Shown in pieces: positions 18,445 to 27,504 of a stretch of DNA of 64,000 nucleotides; the stretch's first letter is position 1; each line of letters starts with the position of its first letter. Made by a program: the position numbers and the translations under genes. Origin of the DNA: Humisphaera borealis. GTDB taxonomy: Bacteria > Planctomycetota > Phycisphaerae > Tepidisphaerales > Tepidisphaeraceae. The notes below the pieces were generated by a model. That model searched no databases and had not been told where the DNA came from. It was given only the letters and a program-made list of their open reading frames with translations. The stretch spans positions 1,426,001-1,490,000 of the forward strand of contig NZ_CP063458.1 in the NCBI RefSeq assembly GCF_015169395.1. Direction: 5' to 3'.

Positions 18445-19611
18445 ATGACTGTTTCCCTAATCGCAGCCTCTGCCACGCAACCGACGCCGGCGTTCATCGG
18501 TTTGATCATCTTTATCATTTTCGTTGCGCTGATCTTCGACTTTCTAAACGGCTTCCACGACGCGGCAAACTCGATTGCAACGATCGTTTCCACGCGCGTC
18601 CTTTCGCCGACGCAAGCCGTCGCGTGGGCGGCGTTCTTCAATTTCATCGCGGCGTTTCTTTTCGGTACGACCGTCGCCGGAACGATCGGCAGTGGACTGA
18701 TTCATAGCGCCCCTCAATTTCTGGATGTGTACGTCGTACTTGCCGGACTGACGGGGGCCATCGTCTGGAACATCATTACCTGGTGGCTGGCGCTGCCGAC
18801 AAGCTCATCGCATGCGCTGGTCAGTGCTGCTGCCGGAGCGGCAATCGCCAAGGGCGGTTTCGGGGCGATTGTCATCGGCTCCAAGTGGGGGCTGCTCCTG
18901 CTGTTTATCGTCTTGTCTCCGCTCATTGGCATGCTGTTGGGCGGATTCCTGATGATCGTGCTGGCCTGGACCTTCCGCCGCGCCCACCCCCATAAGGTCG
19001 ATACCGCCTTCCGCAGGCTTCAGCTGGTTTCGGCTGCGATCTACAGCCTGGGTCATGGCGGCAACGACGCCCAGAAGACGATGGGCATCATCATTCTGCT
19101 GCTGTCGGCCGCGGGTCTGTCCAACTGGGGCGCGCCCGACCCGCACAACTTCGTAGAGAACGGTTTTGCATGGCTGCGGTCGCTCGCCGGCGAAACCGGA
19201 TGGGCCCACAGCTTGTTGAACCTGGTCCACCACCAGCATTCGGTGGCGTGGTGGGTGATCCTGTCGTGCCACGCCGCGATCGCGCTGGGCACGATGTTTG
19301 GCGGATGGCGCATCGTCAAGACGATGGGCTCGGGCATTACCAAGCTTCAGCCCATCGGCGGCTTCTGTGCCGAAACTGCCGCCGCCACCACGATCATCCT
19401 CGCGACGCGCATGGGCATCCCCATCAGTACCACACACGCCATCACCGGCTCGATCCTCGGTGTCGGGACCACCAAGGGCGTGCGGTCGGTTCGCTGGATC
19501 TGGGGCCAGCGCATCATCCTGGCCTGGGTTCTGACGATCCCCTGCTCGGCATTCATTGCAGCCGTCACGTACTTCGTCATCCATCTGACTTTAGAGGCGT
19601 GGTTCAGGTAG
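18445..19611 (+). CDS. pit: Low-affinity inorganic phosphate transporter, PiT family
   Basis: A 388-residue permease with about ten membrane helices that carries phosphate (often as a metal-phosphate complex) with protons or sodium. The two duplicated PiT signatures are seen: FDFLNGFHDAANSIAT near residue 33 and YSLGHGGNDAQKTMG in the second half, with TSSSHALVSA and IPISTTHAITGSILGVG as the repeated P-loop-like motifs. The gene follows a DUF47 gene on the same strand, which is the usual pair. Another phosphate protein, PhoU, is encoded 20 kb away with no Pst transporter in the window. Confidence 0.95.
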   Translation: MTVSLIAASATQPTPAFIGLIIFIIFVALIFDFLNGFHDAANSIATIVSTRVLSPTQAVAWAAFFNFIAAFLFGTTVAGTIGSGLIHSAPQFLDVYVVLAGLTGAIVWNIITWWLALPTSSSHALVSAAAGAAIAKGGFGAIVIGSKWGLLLLFIVLSPLIGMLLGGFLMIVLAWTFRRAHPHKVDTAFRRLQLVSAAIYSLGHGGNDAQKTMGIIILLLSAAGLSNWGAPDPHNFVENGFAWLRSLAGETGWAHSLLNLVHHQHSVAWWVILSCHAAIALGTMFGGWRIVKTMGSGITKLQPIGGFCAETAAATTIILATRMGIPISTTHAITGSILGVGTTKGVRSVRWIWGQRIILAWVLTIPCSAFIAAVTYFVIHLTLEAWFR

Positions 19612-19649
19612 GTGACCGCGCGGCGGGGTACGCCTGTATCGCGACGATC

Positions 19650-20333
19650 CTAAAACAGGGTGTCCCGCTCCACAGGATCGATCAGTCGCCTGTCGTTGTT
19701 CTTCACCGACCCCACCCGGCTCGATACCGGGTACGCCTCCATGTCATCCGCCGGATAGGGCTCGAGCAGTCCGGTGAACTCTTCCGCCGACCGCTCCTCG
19801 GGCGTCAGCCATTTCTTGTACGCCGACGGCGGCAGGATCACGGGCATGCGGTCGTGGATGTCGGCCATCAGCGCGTTCGGGCGTGTGGTGATGACTGTTC
19901 CAGACGGCAACTCCGAGCCGTCGCTGGAACTCCACATCTCCCACAGCCCGGCGAACGCAAACAGGTTTCCAGACTTGAGGCGGATATACATTGGCGTCTT
20001 GGTCTTGTCCGGGTTCTTCCGCCATTCGTAGAACCCGTCGGCCAGAATGAGACAGCGCCTTCGCGAAAGCGGGCGACGGTAGGTCGCCTTCTCGGCGACG
20101 GTTTCGGCGCGGGCGTTGATCATCTTGCTGCCGATCGAGACGTCCTTCGCCCACGACGGCACCAGTCCCCAGTACAGATGCGTCACCTCGTTCGGATGCT
20201 CGTTGGTAATCGCCAGGATCGGCTGCGTCGGGGCGATGTTAAATCGCGGGGCAAGCTCCGGCGGCAACGCCGTGATGCCGGGAAACTGCCTGAGGATCTG
20301 TTCGAGCTTGGAGAGCGTATAGCGGCCGCACAT
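19650..20333 (-). CDS. yedK: SRAP-domain protein (HMCES/YedK type)
   Basis: A 227-residue protein that forms a covalent link to abasic sites in single-stranded DNA and shields them from cleavage. The start must be ATG 20333 so that the protein begins Met-Cys-Gly-Arg-Tyr, because after loss of Met the Cys becomes the reactive N-terminus; an upstream start would destroy this. Other family residues are N-A-R-A-E-T (Asn and Glu of the active site), RRCLILADGFYEW, FAGLWE and the His in DIHDRMPVIL. The gene is convergent with pit and stands alone. Confidence 0.93.
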   Translation of the reverse strand: MCGRYTLSKLEQILRQFPGITALPPELAPRFNIAPTQPILAITNEHPNEVTHLYWGLVPSWAKDVSIGSKMINARAETVAEKATYRRPLSRRRCLILADGFYEWRKNPDKTKTPMYIRLKSGNLFAFAGLWEMWSSSDGSELPSGTVITTRPNALMADIHDRMPVILPPSAYKKWLTPEERSAEEFTGLLEPYPADDMEAYPVSSRVGSVKNNDRRLIDPVERDTLF

Positions 20334-20439
20334 GTTCGCCGATAGCTTAGCCATCCCGTAACCAGAAGGCTTGGCCCGTCCGCCACTGGGTGCAGGTTTG
20401 CGACCGCTTTATCTTCCATAGCGTCCGATTGGAGGTCTT

Positions 20440-20907
20440 GTGTTTCCAGTAACCCATGGCATCGCAAGGATGCTCATCTTAACACTCGTACTGACCTATC
20501 TCGCACCCGGCGTAACGCTTGCAGAAGCGCCCAAGACGCCGGCGGAATTGGTTCAGGGCCGATGGGTACGGTACCAGATGACCCCCAGCGGCCGGGTCAA
20601 GCTCGTCAAGGAGCACACCGAGAACAAGACGGTGGTTACGGCCTACGACAAGAATGAAACCCTGATCTACGCCCACGCGTCAGACTTCAAGGTGGAGCAA
20701 TCGGGCAAGGTTTCGGTTTTCACCTTCACCAATCGTCGGATCATGGCAGGTCCGAACGCCGGCCAGAAGCTGGACGGGGAAGTGTCATTCGTTTGTCGCG
20801 TTACCGAAAAGCAATTCGTAGAGGTCTACGGCCTATTGGAAAACGACAAGGAAGCCCCCTACCTGATCGTCTGGGAGCGCATACAGTACGATCCGCTTCC
20901 TCGATGA
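20440..20907 (+). CDS. Secreted hypothetical protein
   Basis: A 155-residue frame with a GTG start at 20440 immediately behind a strong GGAGG site. A signal peptide covers about residues 1-29 (hydrophobic LILTLVLTYLAPGVTLA, then EAPKTP). The mature part starts AELVQGRWVRYQM and is a small beta-rich domain (KLVKEHTENKTVVTAYDK, FKVEQSGKVSVFTFTNRRI, KQFVEVYGLLEND). The opening and strand pattern recall the lipocalin-like TIGR03067 domains of planctomycetes, but the match is weak and I do not name it. It is convergent with priA, 21 bases from its stop. Confidence 0.7.
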   Translation: MFPVTHGIARMLILTLVLTYLAPGVTLAEAPKTPAELVQGRWVRYQMTPSGRVKLVKEHTENKTVVTAYDKNETLIYAHASDFKVEQSGKVSVFTFTNRRIMAGPNAGQKLDGEVSFVCRVTEKQFVEVYGLLENDKEAPYLIVWERIQYDPLPR

Positions 20908-20928
20908 CCGCACCGAACGATCGGGCCA

Positions 20929-23529
20929 TCAAAGCAACGACACCGGGTTGACGTCCACCGCAATGCGCTCGGACTTGTTCAGCAGGCCTCGCGCCCGTAC
21001 CGAGGCGAGAACTCGCTGCAGCGGAGTGGCCGCCGGGCTCTGCAATACGATCTGGTGTCGGAAGTAACCGGCGATTCGCCCGACCGCGCAAGGCATCGGC
21101 CCCTTGATCTGCACGTTGGTTCCCGCGGCAGCGATCGCCAGTTCGCCGGCCAGTTCCTCGGCGGTCTGCTGCACCTTGTCGGCCTCCTCGTCCCGCAGCA
21201 CGATCCGCGCCATTCTTGCGAACGGCGGCAGGCCCACTTCCTTTCGGCTGATCAGTTCCCGCTCGGCAAATCCCACATAATCCTGCTTGATCGCAGCCTG
21301 GATCGTCGGATCGTCGGGCAGAAACGTTTGCAGAATGACACGACCGGGCAGATCGCCGCGTCCTGCCCGGCCGGCGACCTGGGTGATGAGCTGGAAGGTC
21401 CGCTCGGCGGCGCGGAAATCGGGCAGAGCCAGCGCCGTGTCGCCGCTGATCACGCCGACGAGCGTGACGTTCGGATAGTCGAGCCCCTTGGCGATCATCT
21501 GGGTGCCGAGCATCACCTGGATCTCTTTGCGGCCGAACTTGCCCAGTAGTTCTTCATAGTCTTTTGCCGAGCGCATGGTGTCGCTGTCCACGCGGGCGAA
21601 CTTGATGTCGGGGAACTTCCGCTGCATCTCTTCTTCCACCCGCTGCGTACCAAGCCCGAACAGGCTCAGCAGCTTGCCGCATTCAGGGCACTGCGTGGGT
21701 AGCGTGTTGACCGCCAGGCAGTAGTGGCAGTGCAACTGCCCGGCGTGTGCCGACGCCATTATCTTCGCGCTCAGCGTGTGTTCACCCGTCGAGCGGTGAT
21801 ACGTCATCGTCTTGTCGCAGTACTTGCAGGTGACGACGTGCTGGCAACTGGGGCAGTGCACATAGTTCGAGTACCCGCGCCGGTTCAGCAGCAGGATCGC
21901 CTGGTGCCCCTGGGCGACCGTGTTCGTCAGCATGTACTCCAGCCGCTGGCTGAACAGGTTCACGCCGCGACGCATCCTCATTTCCTGCTTCATGTCGATG
22001 ACCTCGACGTGAGGAAGCGAAAGTCCGCGAACCCGGCGCGGGAGGGAGAGGAGGTGGTAGTTCGAAGACGAAGAATCACCACGGAGGCACGGAGGCACGG
22101 AGGGCAACTCGACGGATGACGACTTTGCCCCTGCGGCGACTCGGCTCTGATCAATCTGTTTTAGATCGTGGCGTTGCGAATGGTCGGCGGAATTACGGGT
22201 TGCCCTCCGTGCCTCCGTGCCTCCGTGGTGATTCTCCGCATTCCCGGCCGTCGCTTCACGCCGGACGCGCTCATACATCTCCAATGAAGGCGTCGCGCTT
22301 CCGAGCAGGATCGGCACCTTTTCGAGTTGCGCCCGTTTTACCGCGACGTCGCGGCCGTGGTACCGGGGCAACTGGTCCTGCTTGTAGCTCGATTCGTGCT
22401 CCTCATCGACGACGATCATCCCCAGGTTCGGCACCGGAGCGAAAATCGCCGACCGCGCTCCCACGATGACCTGCGCCTGGCCGGTGGCGATCTGCTGCCA
22501 GTACTTGTGCCGCGTTCCGGCGCTCAGGCCGCTGTGGAGGATGGCGACCTTGCCGAACCGCGCGACAAACCGTCGGGCCGTCTGCGGCGTCAGTGCTATT
22601 TCGGGAACGAGCACGATCGCCTGACGACCCTGCGCCAATACCCGCTCGATGCATTGCAGGTAGACCTCCGTCTTGCCGCTGCCGGTGACGCCCATCAGCA
22701 GGTTCACCGAAAACCCGGCCGAAGGGGACGGCTGTGTAGACCCGTCCACCCCCGCCGGTGGCGACAGCCTGGGGAGTATGTCATCGAAGACCTTCTGCTG
22801 GTCCTCGTTGAGCGCGATAGATACTTCCGTCGCCGGCACCACAAGCGTGTCGGCAGTCATTCCCGGCAGATCGACCTCGGCTTTAAGCGAAATCCAACCC
22901 AGACCGGCAAGCTTGCGGACGGTGTTGGGCTTAACGCCCGCTTCCTTGGCCAACCGAAGGAGTTCGACCGAATGTCCCGGCTCCAGTTGCAGCAGCCTTG
23001 CCAGCACGGCCCGGCGTTTGGGTGCCTTGGCCTTCTCCAAAAACGCCTGCACTTCTTCACGCGGCTTGGCCAGTTGAACGAACGTGATGTACCCCACCCC
23101 GGTCCGCTTCTTGACCGCCGAGGGGATAATGCATTCCAGCACCAAGCCCAGCGGGGCGATGTAATACCGGCTCATCCAGCAGGCCAATTCCATCAGCGTG
23201 GGCGGGATGAGCACACGTTTGTCATCGATCCCCAGCAGCGGCTTGATCTTGGACGGGTCGCGATAGTCGGTCGTCGGCTTGATCGCGGTGACGTAGCCGA
23301 AATTGGGTTTGTTTCCGCGTCCCAGCGGTACGCGGACGCGCTGGCCCACGACCACGCTGCCGACGAGCGTTTTCGGGATCGCATAGTCGAGGGCGCGGTC
23401 GACACTCTTTTCGATCGCAACTGCCGCGAAAGGGCCCTCCGCGGCTGTAGGCAGAGCCCGTGCCGGAAGTTGTGCCGGCTGATCGAAGACGCCGAAGAGA
23501 TTGGGAGTGTCGGAGGTCGATCCATCCAT
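20929..23529 (-). CDS. priA: Primosomal protein N' (replication restart helicase PriA)
   Basis: A 3'-to-5' DNA helicase that reloads replication at stalled forks. At 866 residues it is longer than the 732 of E. coli PriA. The N-terminal DNA-binding part is followed by Walker A GVTGSGKTEVYL, the DEEH box in VVDEEHESSYKQDQLPRYHGRD, and SATPSLEMYERV. Then comes an unusual segment of about 55 residues (432-486) encoded by an inverted-repeat element. Downstream are LPHVEVIDM, the zinc-binding cysteines (CPSC, CKYC, CHYC, CPEC), GTQMIAKGLDYPNVTLVGV and QVAGRAGRGDLPG. The zinc region also has about 14 more residues than usual between its second and third cysteine pairs. Stop and start frames are clean, so the gene is probably functional. 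Confidence 0.95.
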   Translation of the reverse strand: MDGSTSDTPNLFGVFDQPAQLPARALPTAAEGPFAAVAIEKSVDRALDYAIPKTLVGSVVVGQRVRVPLGRGNKPNFGYVTAIKPTTDYRDPSKIKPLLGIDDKRVLIPPTLMELACWMSRYYIAPLGLVLECIIPSAVKKRTGVGYITFVQLAKPREEVQAFLEKAKAPKRRAVLARLLQLEPGHSVELLRLAKEAGVKPNTVRKLAGLGWISLKAEVDLPGMTADTLVVPATEVSIALNEDQQKVFDDILPRLSPPAGVDGSTQPSPSAGFSVNLLMGVTGSGKTEVYLQCIERVLAQGRQAIVLVPEIALTPQTARRFVARFGKVAILHSGLSAGTRHKYWQQIATGQAQVIVGARSAIFAPVPNLGMIVVDEEHESSYKQDQLPRYHGRDVAVKRAQLEKVPILLGSATPSLEMYERVRREATAGNAENHHGGTEARRATRNSADHSQRHDLKQIDQSRVAAGAKSSSVELPSVPPCLRGDSSSSNYHLLSLPRRVRGLSLPHVEVIDMKQEMRMRRGVNLFSQRLEYMLTNTVAQGHQAILLLNRRGYSNYVHCPSCQHVVTCKYCDKTMTYHRSTGEHTLSAKIMASAHAGQLHCHYCLAVNTLPTQCPECGKLLSLFGLGTQRVEEEMQRKFPDIKFARVDSDTMRSAKDYEELLGKFGRKEIQVMLGTQMIAKGLDYPNVTLVGVISGDTALALPDFRAAERTFQLITQVAGRAGRGDLPGRVILQTFLPDDPTIQAAIKQDYVGFAERELISRKEVGLPPFARMARIVLRDEEADKVQQTAEELAGELAIAAAGTNVQIKGPMPCAVGRIAGYFRHQIVLQSPAATPLQRVLASVRARGLLNKSERIAVDVNPVSLL
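22073..22234. repeat. Inverted-repeat element inserted in frame in priA
   Basis: The two ends (22073-22108 and 22199-22234) are perfect 36-nt inverted copies of each other, each with two CACGGAGG-type units (GGAGGCACGGAGGCACGGAG). The 90-base middle shows no repeat of its own. The whole is 162 bases, exactly 54 codons, and is open in the priA frame; it encodes HHGGTEARR at one end and PSVPPCLRG at the other. A lone arm of the same family lies at 3669-3714. It has the structure of a small non-autonomous mobile or REP-like element. Confidence 0.85.
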
Positions 23530-23708
23530 GTGTCACCGGCAGTCCTAACATTATACGCACTTGCCAGGCGGTTTTCACGACGGCGGTCCGCCGAGCAACC
23601 ATTTCGTCCAGGCGGCCATTCGCCGACATCTGTCTGCTTGGACCGAATCTCTGTTTCGGTTACCGTCGAGATGTTCGCATTCCGAGTCGACGGACGGTAC
23701 CCACGCTT

Positions 23709-24707
23709 ATGCCCCCAGCCCCATCAGATGCTCCTGCCGAGACGGTTTCTGCACCGACCGCCGAAACTACGTCTCCACCGGCAACCGATGCGCCCCCGCA
23801 GCAGCGGACCGCAACCCAGTGGGTGATGTTCGCCTGCATCGCGGCGGCGTTTGGCGTCTTCTGGTGGGCCGGCGACTTGTTGTCCATCCCGCGATACCGC
23901 GGCTTCAATGCCAGCCTGCTGCGCCAGCCAGGCGGGTCGGCAGTGCTATCGATTATCGCGGCGGTTGTACTGATGTTTGCCGTCGCGTTCGTGGTGGGAA
24001 TCGTCGCACGGCGGTTCTGGCTGCTCGCCGGTCCACTTGCAGCGCTGGCGGGGCTCAGTGCGTGGTCATTCCGAGGCGGTGCGGGTTACCACGCGTTCCT
24101 GGCTTCATCAACGTCGAGCAACGGCACCGGCGTGTTCTTCATCCTCGCGATCGAGTGCCTGATCTATGGCGTTGCGCTCGCTGGTATCTGGTTGATGGTC
24201 TACCGCCTGTTCCGATCGCCGGAGGCGAATTCCGAACGGCCCTACTCCCTGAAACCCACCGGCGAAGCGATTCAAGTCGTGCTGACGCAGGCCGCGTTTA
24301 CCATCCTCGGTGTCATCCTGTTGGTTCCCACGTCGGACAAAGGACAGGCGTTTTTCGGCGTACTGACTGCGTCCATGCTCGCGGCGGGTCTCACCCGCTA
24401 CTTCCATGACAGCCGATCGCCCAACCAATGGATCTGGGCGGCCCCGATTCTGGTGGGGTTCCTCGGGTTCGTCGTGAACGGGTTCGGCGACGGCGCTCAG
24501 CTTGCCATCGAGACCGGCCGCCTGACCGGCACCTTCGCCGCCCTCGCTCGCCCGCTCCCCCTGGACTACGCCACGGCGGGCGTCGTGGGATCACTCATCG
24601 GGTTGGCAATGACAACGCACGACTGGGAAGTCGTTACCTGGGGTTATGCAGCACACGCCTGGCAGAAGTCCAAGAGGCAACCGCCCGCCCAAAGCCCTGG
24701 GGTCTAA
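23709..24707 (+). CDS. Polytopic membrane protein, hypothetical
   Basis: A 332-residue protein. ATG 23709 gives a proline/alanine/threonine-rich N-terminus of about 35 residues, followed by some eight hydrophobic stretches (for example WVMFACIAAAFGVFWWAGDL, SIIAAVVLMFAVAFVVGIV, FFILAIECLIYGVALAGIWLMVYRL, WAAPILVGFLGFVVNG). The last part ends with a cytoplasmic basic tail. I recognise no transporter or enzyme family; it may be specific to planctomycetes. A longer frame reaching back to 23460 overlaps the divergent priA start and was not used. It is convergent with a pseudopilin gene. Confidence 0.7.
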   Translation: MPPAPSDAPAETVSAPTAETTSPPATDAPPQQRTATQWVMFACIAAAFGVFWWAGDLLSIPRYRGFNASLLRQPGGSAVLSIIAAVVLMFAVAFVVGIVARRFWLLAGPLAALAGLSAWSFRGGAGYHAFLASSTSSNGTGVFFILAIECLIYGVALAGIWLMVYRLFRSPEANSERPYSLKPTGEAIQVVLTQAAFTILGVILLVPTSDKGQAFFGVLTASMLAAGLTRYFHDSRSPNQWIWAAPILVGFLGFVVNGFGDGAQLAIETGRLTGTFAALARPLPLDYATAGVVGSLIGLAMTTHDWEVVTWGYAAHAWQKSKRQPPAQSPGV

Positions 24708-24785
24708 CCTGAATGTTTCAAGACGCAGTGGGCGGACTCCAGGTGCCGCTGTGATCGCACATCTGGTGTGATCGTACGTCCGCCG

Positions 24786-25598
24786 CTACTGATCCAGCCG
24801 CCAGAACGGTGCCGGCTTGCCTACCAGATTCGCCTTGGCGAACGCATTGCTTGGAGCGACATCGCCGCCTCCGGGAATCTCGGCCGTCTTGATCGAGATG
24901 GCGTGACCGTCAAACATCAGGAGGTTCGTTGTCGTCTTGTTGTTGTGCCGAGCACTCACACGATTGGGGTAAGACTGCACGTTGACGGCGCCGACGCCGT
25001 CGAACAGGAACACGACGTCCGACGCGTTGCGGATCTGGTTGCGCTTGCGGCCGTACGGGAAAAGGGTGCTCGGAACACGACACATGGGGATCCCGGCATC
25101 GTTTCCGCTCGTCCCATTGGGGGCGTACCACGACCAGACCGCCAAGCCCGGATTGCCCCAGGCGGACACACAAACTTCGGCCGCGTCCGCCTGCCCGTCC
25201 TTGCGACTGGTGTTGTAGGCATTGCTGGCGATGTCCATCGTGCCGGCCGGGCACTTGAGTGCGGTGTCCTGTGCCAGGGGCGATGTCGAACTTCGGTAGT
25301 CCGGGTAGCTCAGATCGCCATAGTGAACCATCAGCGAAGCCCATGATTCATATCGAACGGTGCCGGCGGCATTGGCGATATCGCATGGCAGCAAAGCGTT
25401 CTTGTTCGAATTGCTGTACATCATCGCGCAGTTCCCCAACTGCTGCAGATTCGCGAGGCACTTGATCGTCTGCGCCTGTTGACGAGCGGCGGCCAGCGAT
25501 GGGAGCAGAATGGAGATCAGCAGCGCAATGATTCCGATGACCACGAGCAACTCGACCAATGTAAAACCAGAACGGCGGGTGGAAGGGTTGGCAGACAC
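24786..25598 (-). CDS. Pseudopilin-like protein with prepilin N-terminal methylation motif
   Basis: A 270-residue protein started at GTG 25598, where GGAGG sits five bases upstream. After a short basic leader (STRRS) comes the prepilin peptidase site and helix [19 protein letters not shown], then [25 protein letters not shown], the standard opening of the many planctomycete type II secretion/pseudopilin-like proteins. The C-terminal half has the typical HNN...LLMFDGHA segment. Such proteins are cleaved, methylated and built into pseudopili or attached to the envelope; single-copy functions are unknown. An ATG-like frame start at 25745 would put 49 extra residues in front of the leader and is unlikely. 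Confidence 0.88.
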   Translation of the reverse strand: MSANPSTRRSGFTLVELLVVIGIIALLISILLPSLAAARQQAQTIKCLANLQQLGNCAMMYSNSNKNALLPCDIANAAGTVRYESWASLMVHYGDLSYPDYRSSTSPLAQDTALKCPAGTMDIASNAYNTSRKDGQADAAEVCVSAWGNPGLAVWSWYAPNGTSGNDAGIPMCRVPSTLFPYGRKRNQIRNASDVVFLFDGVGAVNVQSYPNRVSARHNNKTTTNLLMFDGHAISIKTAEIPGGGDVAPSNAFAKANLVGKPAPFWRLDQ

Positions 25599-25918
25599 CG
25601 AAGCCTCCAGAGAATTGCGGCCTGTCAGAATCCGTCGTCCCCACCCCGCAAAATGGCCCGGACCGACGAACCCGTCGGTGAAACAGCTCCGGGATTGCCA
25701 TTCTCCATCGAGCGGAACTGCTGTCCCGTCGGCTGGTAAAATCACGCCTGGATGTGACCGGCTTGTCCCATTGTACCCGAGCGTAGACTTTCAGACCCCG
25801 GCGAAAAACTCGGGAAGCTCAATAAATGGCGAACGGGCAAGCCACCACAGGTGGCAAACATGTGTAAGCAAACGGCGGCGCAACCGTTCAGATGGACGAC
25901 CCAAATATGCCTCGCCGC
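25599..25918. other. Gene-free interval between pseudopilin and lpd
   Basis: 320 bases upstream of the pseudopilin gene. I see no gene. A small palindrome GCCACCACAGGTGGC lies near 25844-25858, downstream of lpd, but it has no T-run. The interval probably holds the pseudopilin promoter, which I could not identify. Confidence 0.5.
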
Positions 25919-27340
25919 CTACACGTGGATCGCTCGCTTATCGACTGCCATTGCGGCTTCCTTGACGGCTTCGCTGAGCGTCGGGTGGGCGTGGAAGGAT
26001 CGCGCCAGGTCTTCGCTGCTCGCCGCTAGTTCCATGGCCACCACGCATTCGGCGATCATGTCGCTGGCGTGCCCGGCGAGGATCTGCACGCCGACAATGC
26101 GGTCGGTCTTGGCGTCGGCGACGATCTTCACCCAGCCGTCGGCATCGTCGATGGACTTGGCCCGGCCGTTGGCAGTCATGGGGAATTTGCCGACGTTCAC
26201 TTCCATTCCCGCCTTCTTCGCCTCGGCTTCGGTCAGGCCGACCTGTGCCAGCTCCGGGTGCGTATAGACGACGCCGGGCACCGTCTTGTAGTTGACGTGA
26301 CCGGCTTTGCCGACCATCAGCTCGGCGGCGGCGACGCCTTCCTCTTCGGCCTTGTGGGCGAGCATCAGCCCGCCGATGACGTCGCCGATGGCGTAGATGC
26401 CATCAACATTCGTCTTGTAGTGGGCGTCCACCTTCACGAAGCCGCGCTGGTCGAGCTCAACACCGACCGCATCCAGTCCCAGCCCGGCGACGATCGGCTT
26501 ACGGCCGGTGCAGACGAGGCACTTGTCAGCGATCTCGGTCTCGATCTTGTCGCCGACCTTGTAGGTGACGTGTACTTTGTCGCCTTTGATCTCGGCCTTC
26601 TGTGCGCCGGCGCCGAACTTGAACTTCAGTCCCTGCTTTTCGAGCAAAACCTGCAGCCGGCCGGCAAGTTCCTGGTCCATCAGCGGCAGGATGCCGGGGG
26701 TGAACTCGAGGACGACCACTTCGGAGCCGAGCCGGGCCCAGACCGAGCCCATTTCGACGCCGATGTACCCGCCGCCGACCACGATGAGCTTCTTGGGCAC
26801 TTCTTTGAAGTCGAGCGCTTCGGTCGATGTCACGACGAACTTGCCGTCGAACGGCAGGCCCGGAAGCTCGGTCGGGATAGATCCCGTCGCGATCAGGATC
26901 TTTTTGGTCTTGAGCGTCGTGGTCTTGCCGTCGGCGGCTTTGACCTCAACCGTGTCCTTCGCGGCGATGCGGCCGGTGCCGGTGTACGGGTCAACCTTGT
27001 TCTTCTTAAACAGGTAGGTGATGCCGCCCGTCATGCCTTTGACGACCTGATCCTTGCGCGCCAGCAGCTTCGGCAGGTCGAGTGACAGGTTGCCGATGTT
27101 GATGCCGTGCCCGGCGAGCTTGGTCTTGGCTTCGTAGTAGCGGTTGGACGAGTCGAGCATCGCCTTGGAAGGGATGCAGCCGACGTTCAGGCAGGTGCCG
27201 CCCCACCAGCCCTTGTCGACGCAGGCGACCTTCATGCCGAGCTGCGCGGCGCGGATCGCGGCAACGTATCCGCCGGGGCCGGCACCGATGACGACGAGAT
27301 CGTAACTGTTGGAAGCGACGGGATCGGAGGCTTGGGTCAT
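25919..27340 (-). CDS. lpdA: Dihydrolipoyl dehydrogenase (E3)
   Basis: A 473-residue flavoprotein that reoxidises the dihydrolipoyl groups of pyruvate or 2-oxoglutarate dehydrogenase complexes or of the glycine cleavage system, passing electrons to NAD+. The FAD-binding motif VVIGAGPGGYVAAIRAAQLG, the redox disulphide in GGTCLNVGCIPSK, the NAD motif IVVGGGYIGVEMG, the second FAD segment YAIGDVIGGLMLAHKAEEEG and the C-terminal HAHPTLSEAV with the catalytic His-Glu pair are all present. ATG 27340 is chosen because the FAD fold begins 14 residues after it. No E1 or E2 genes are adjacent. Confidence 0.96.
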   Translation of the reverse strand: MTQASDPVASNSYDLVVIGAGPGGYVAAIRAAQLGMKVACVDKGWWGGTCLNVGCIPSKAMLDSSNRYYEAKTKLAGHGINIGNLSLDLPKLLARKDQVVKGMTGGITYLFKKNKVDPYTGTGRIAAKDTVEVKAADGKTTTLKTKKILIATGSIPTELPGLPFDGKFVVTSTEALDFKEVPKKLIVVGGGYIGVEMGSVWARLGSEVVVLEFTPGILPLMDQELAGRLQVLLEKQGLKFKFGAGAQKAEIKGDKVHVTYKVGDKIETEIADKCLVCTGRKPIVAGLGLDAVGVELDQRGFVKVDAHYKTNVDGIYAIGDVIGGLMLAHKAEEEGVAAAELMVGKAGHVNYKTVPGVVYTHPELAQVGLTEAEAKKAGMEVNVGKFPMTANGRAKSIDDADGWVKIVADAKTDRIVGVQILAGHASDMIAECVVAMELAASSEDLARSFHAHPTLSEAVKEAAMAVDKRAIHV

Positions 27341-27504
27341 AGGACGCGGAATTGTAGGGATCGGAGGCTTCGAGGGGTAGGTCATCACGCCGGCACGAAC
27401 AGGATAGGCGTTAGGGCCTGCAACTCGATGCGTCAATCTTCTGCATCGTCTCTTGTAACGGTATACTGCTCACACGCCAATTCCCATCGAAAGGACCCGT
27501 CGCC

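Noticed and set aside
22327-23826. A 499-codon plus-strand frame
   Set aside because: It is opposite priA and runs into the next gene in a different frame; no domain is visible.
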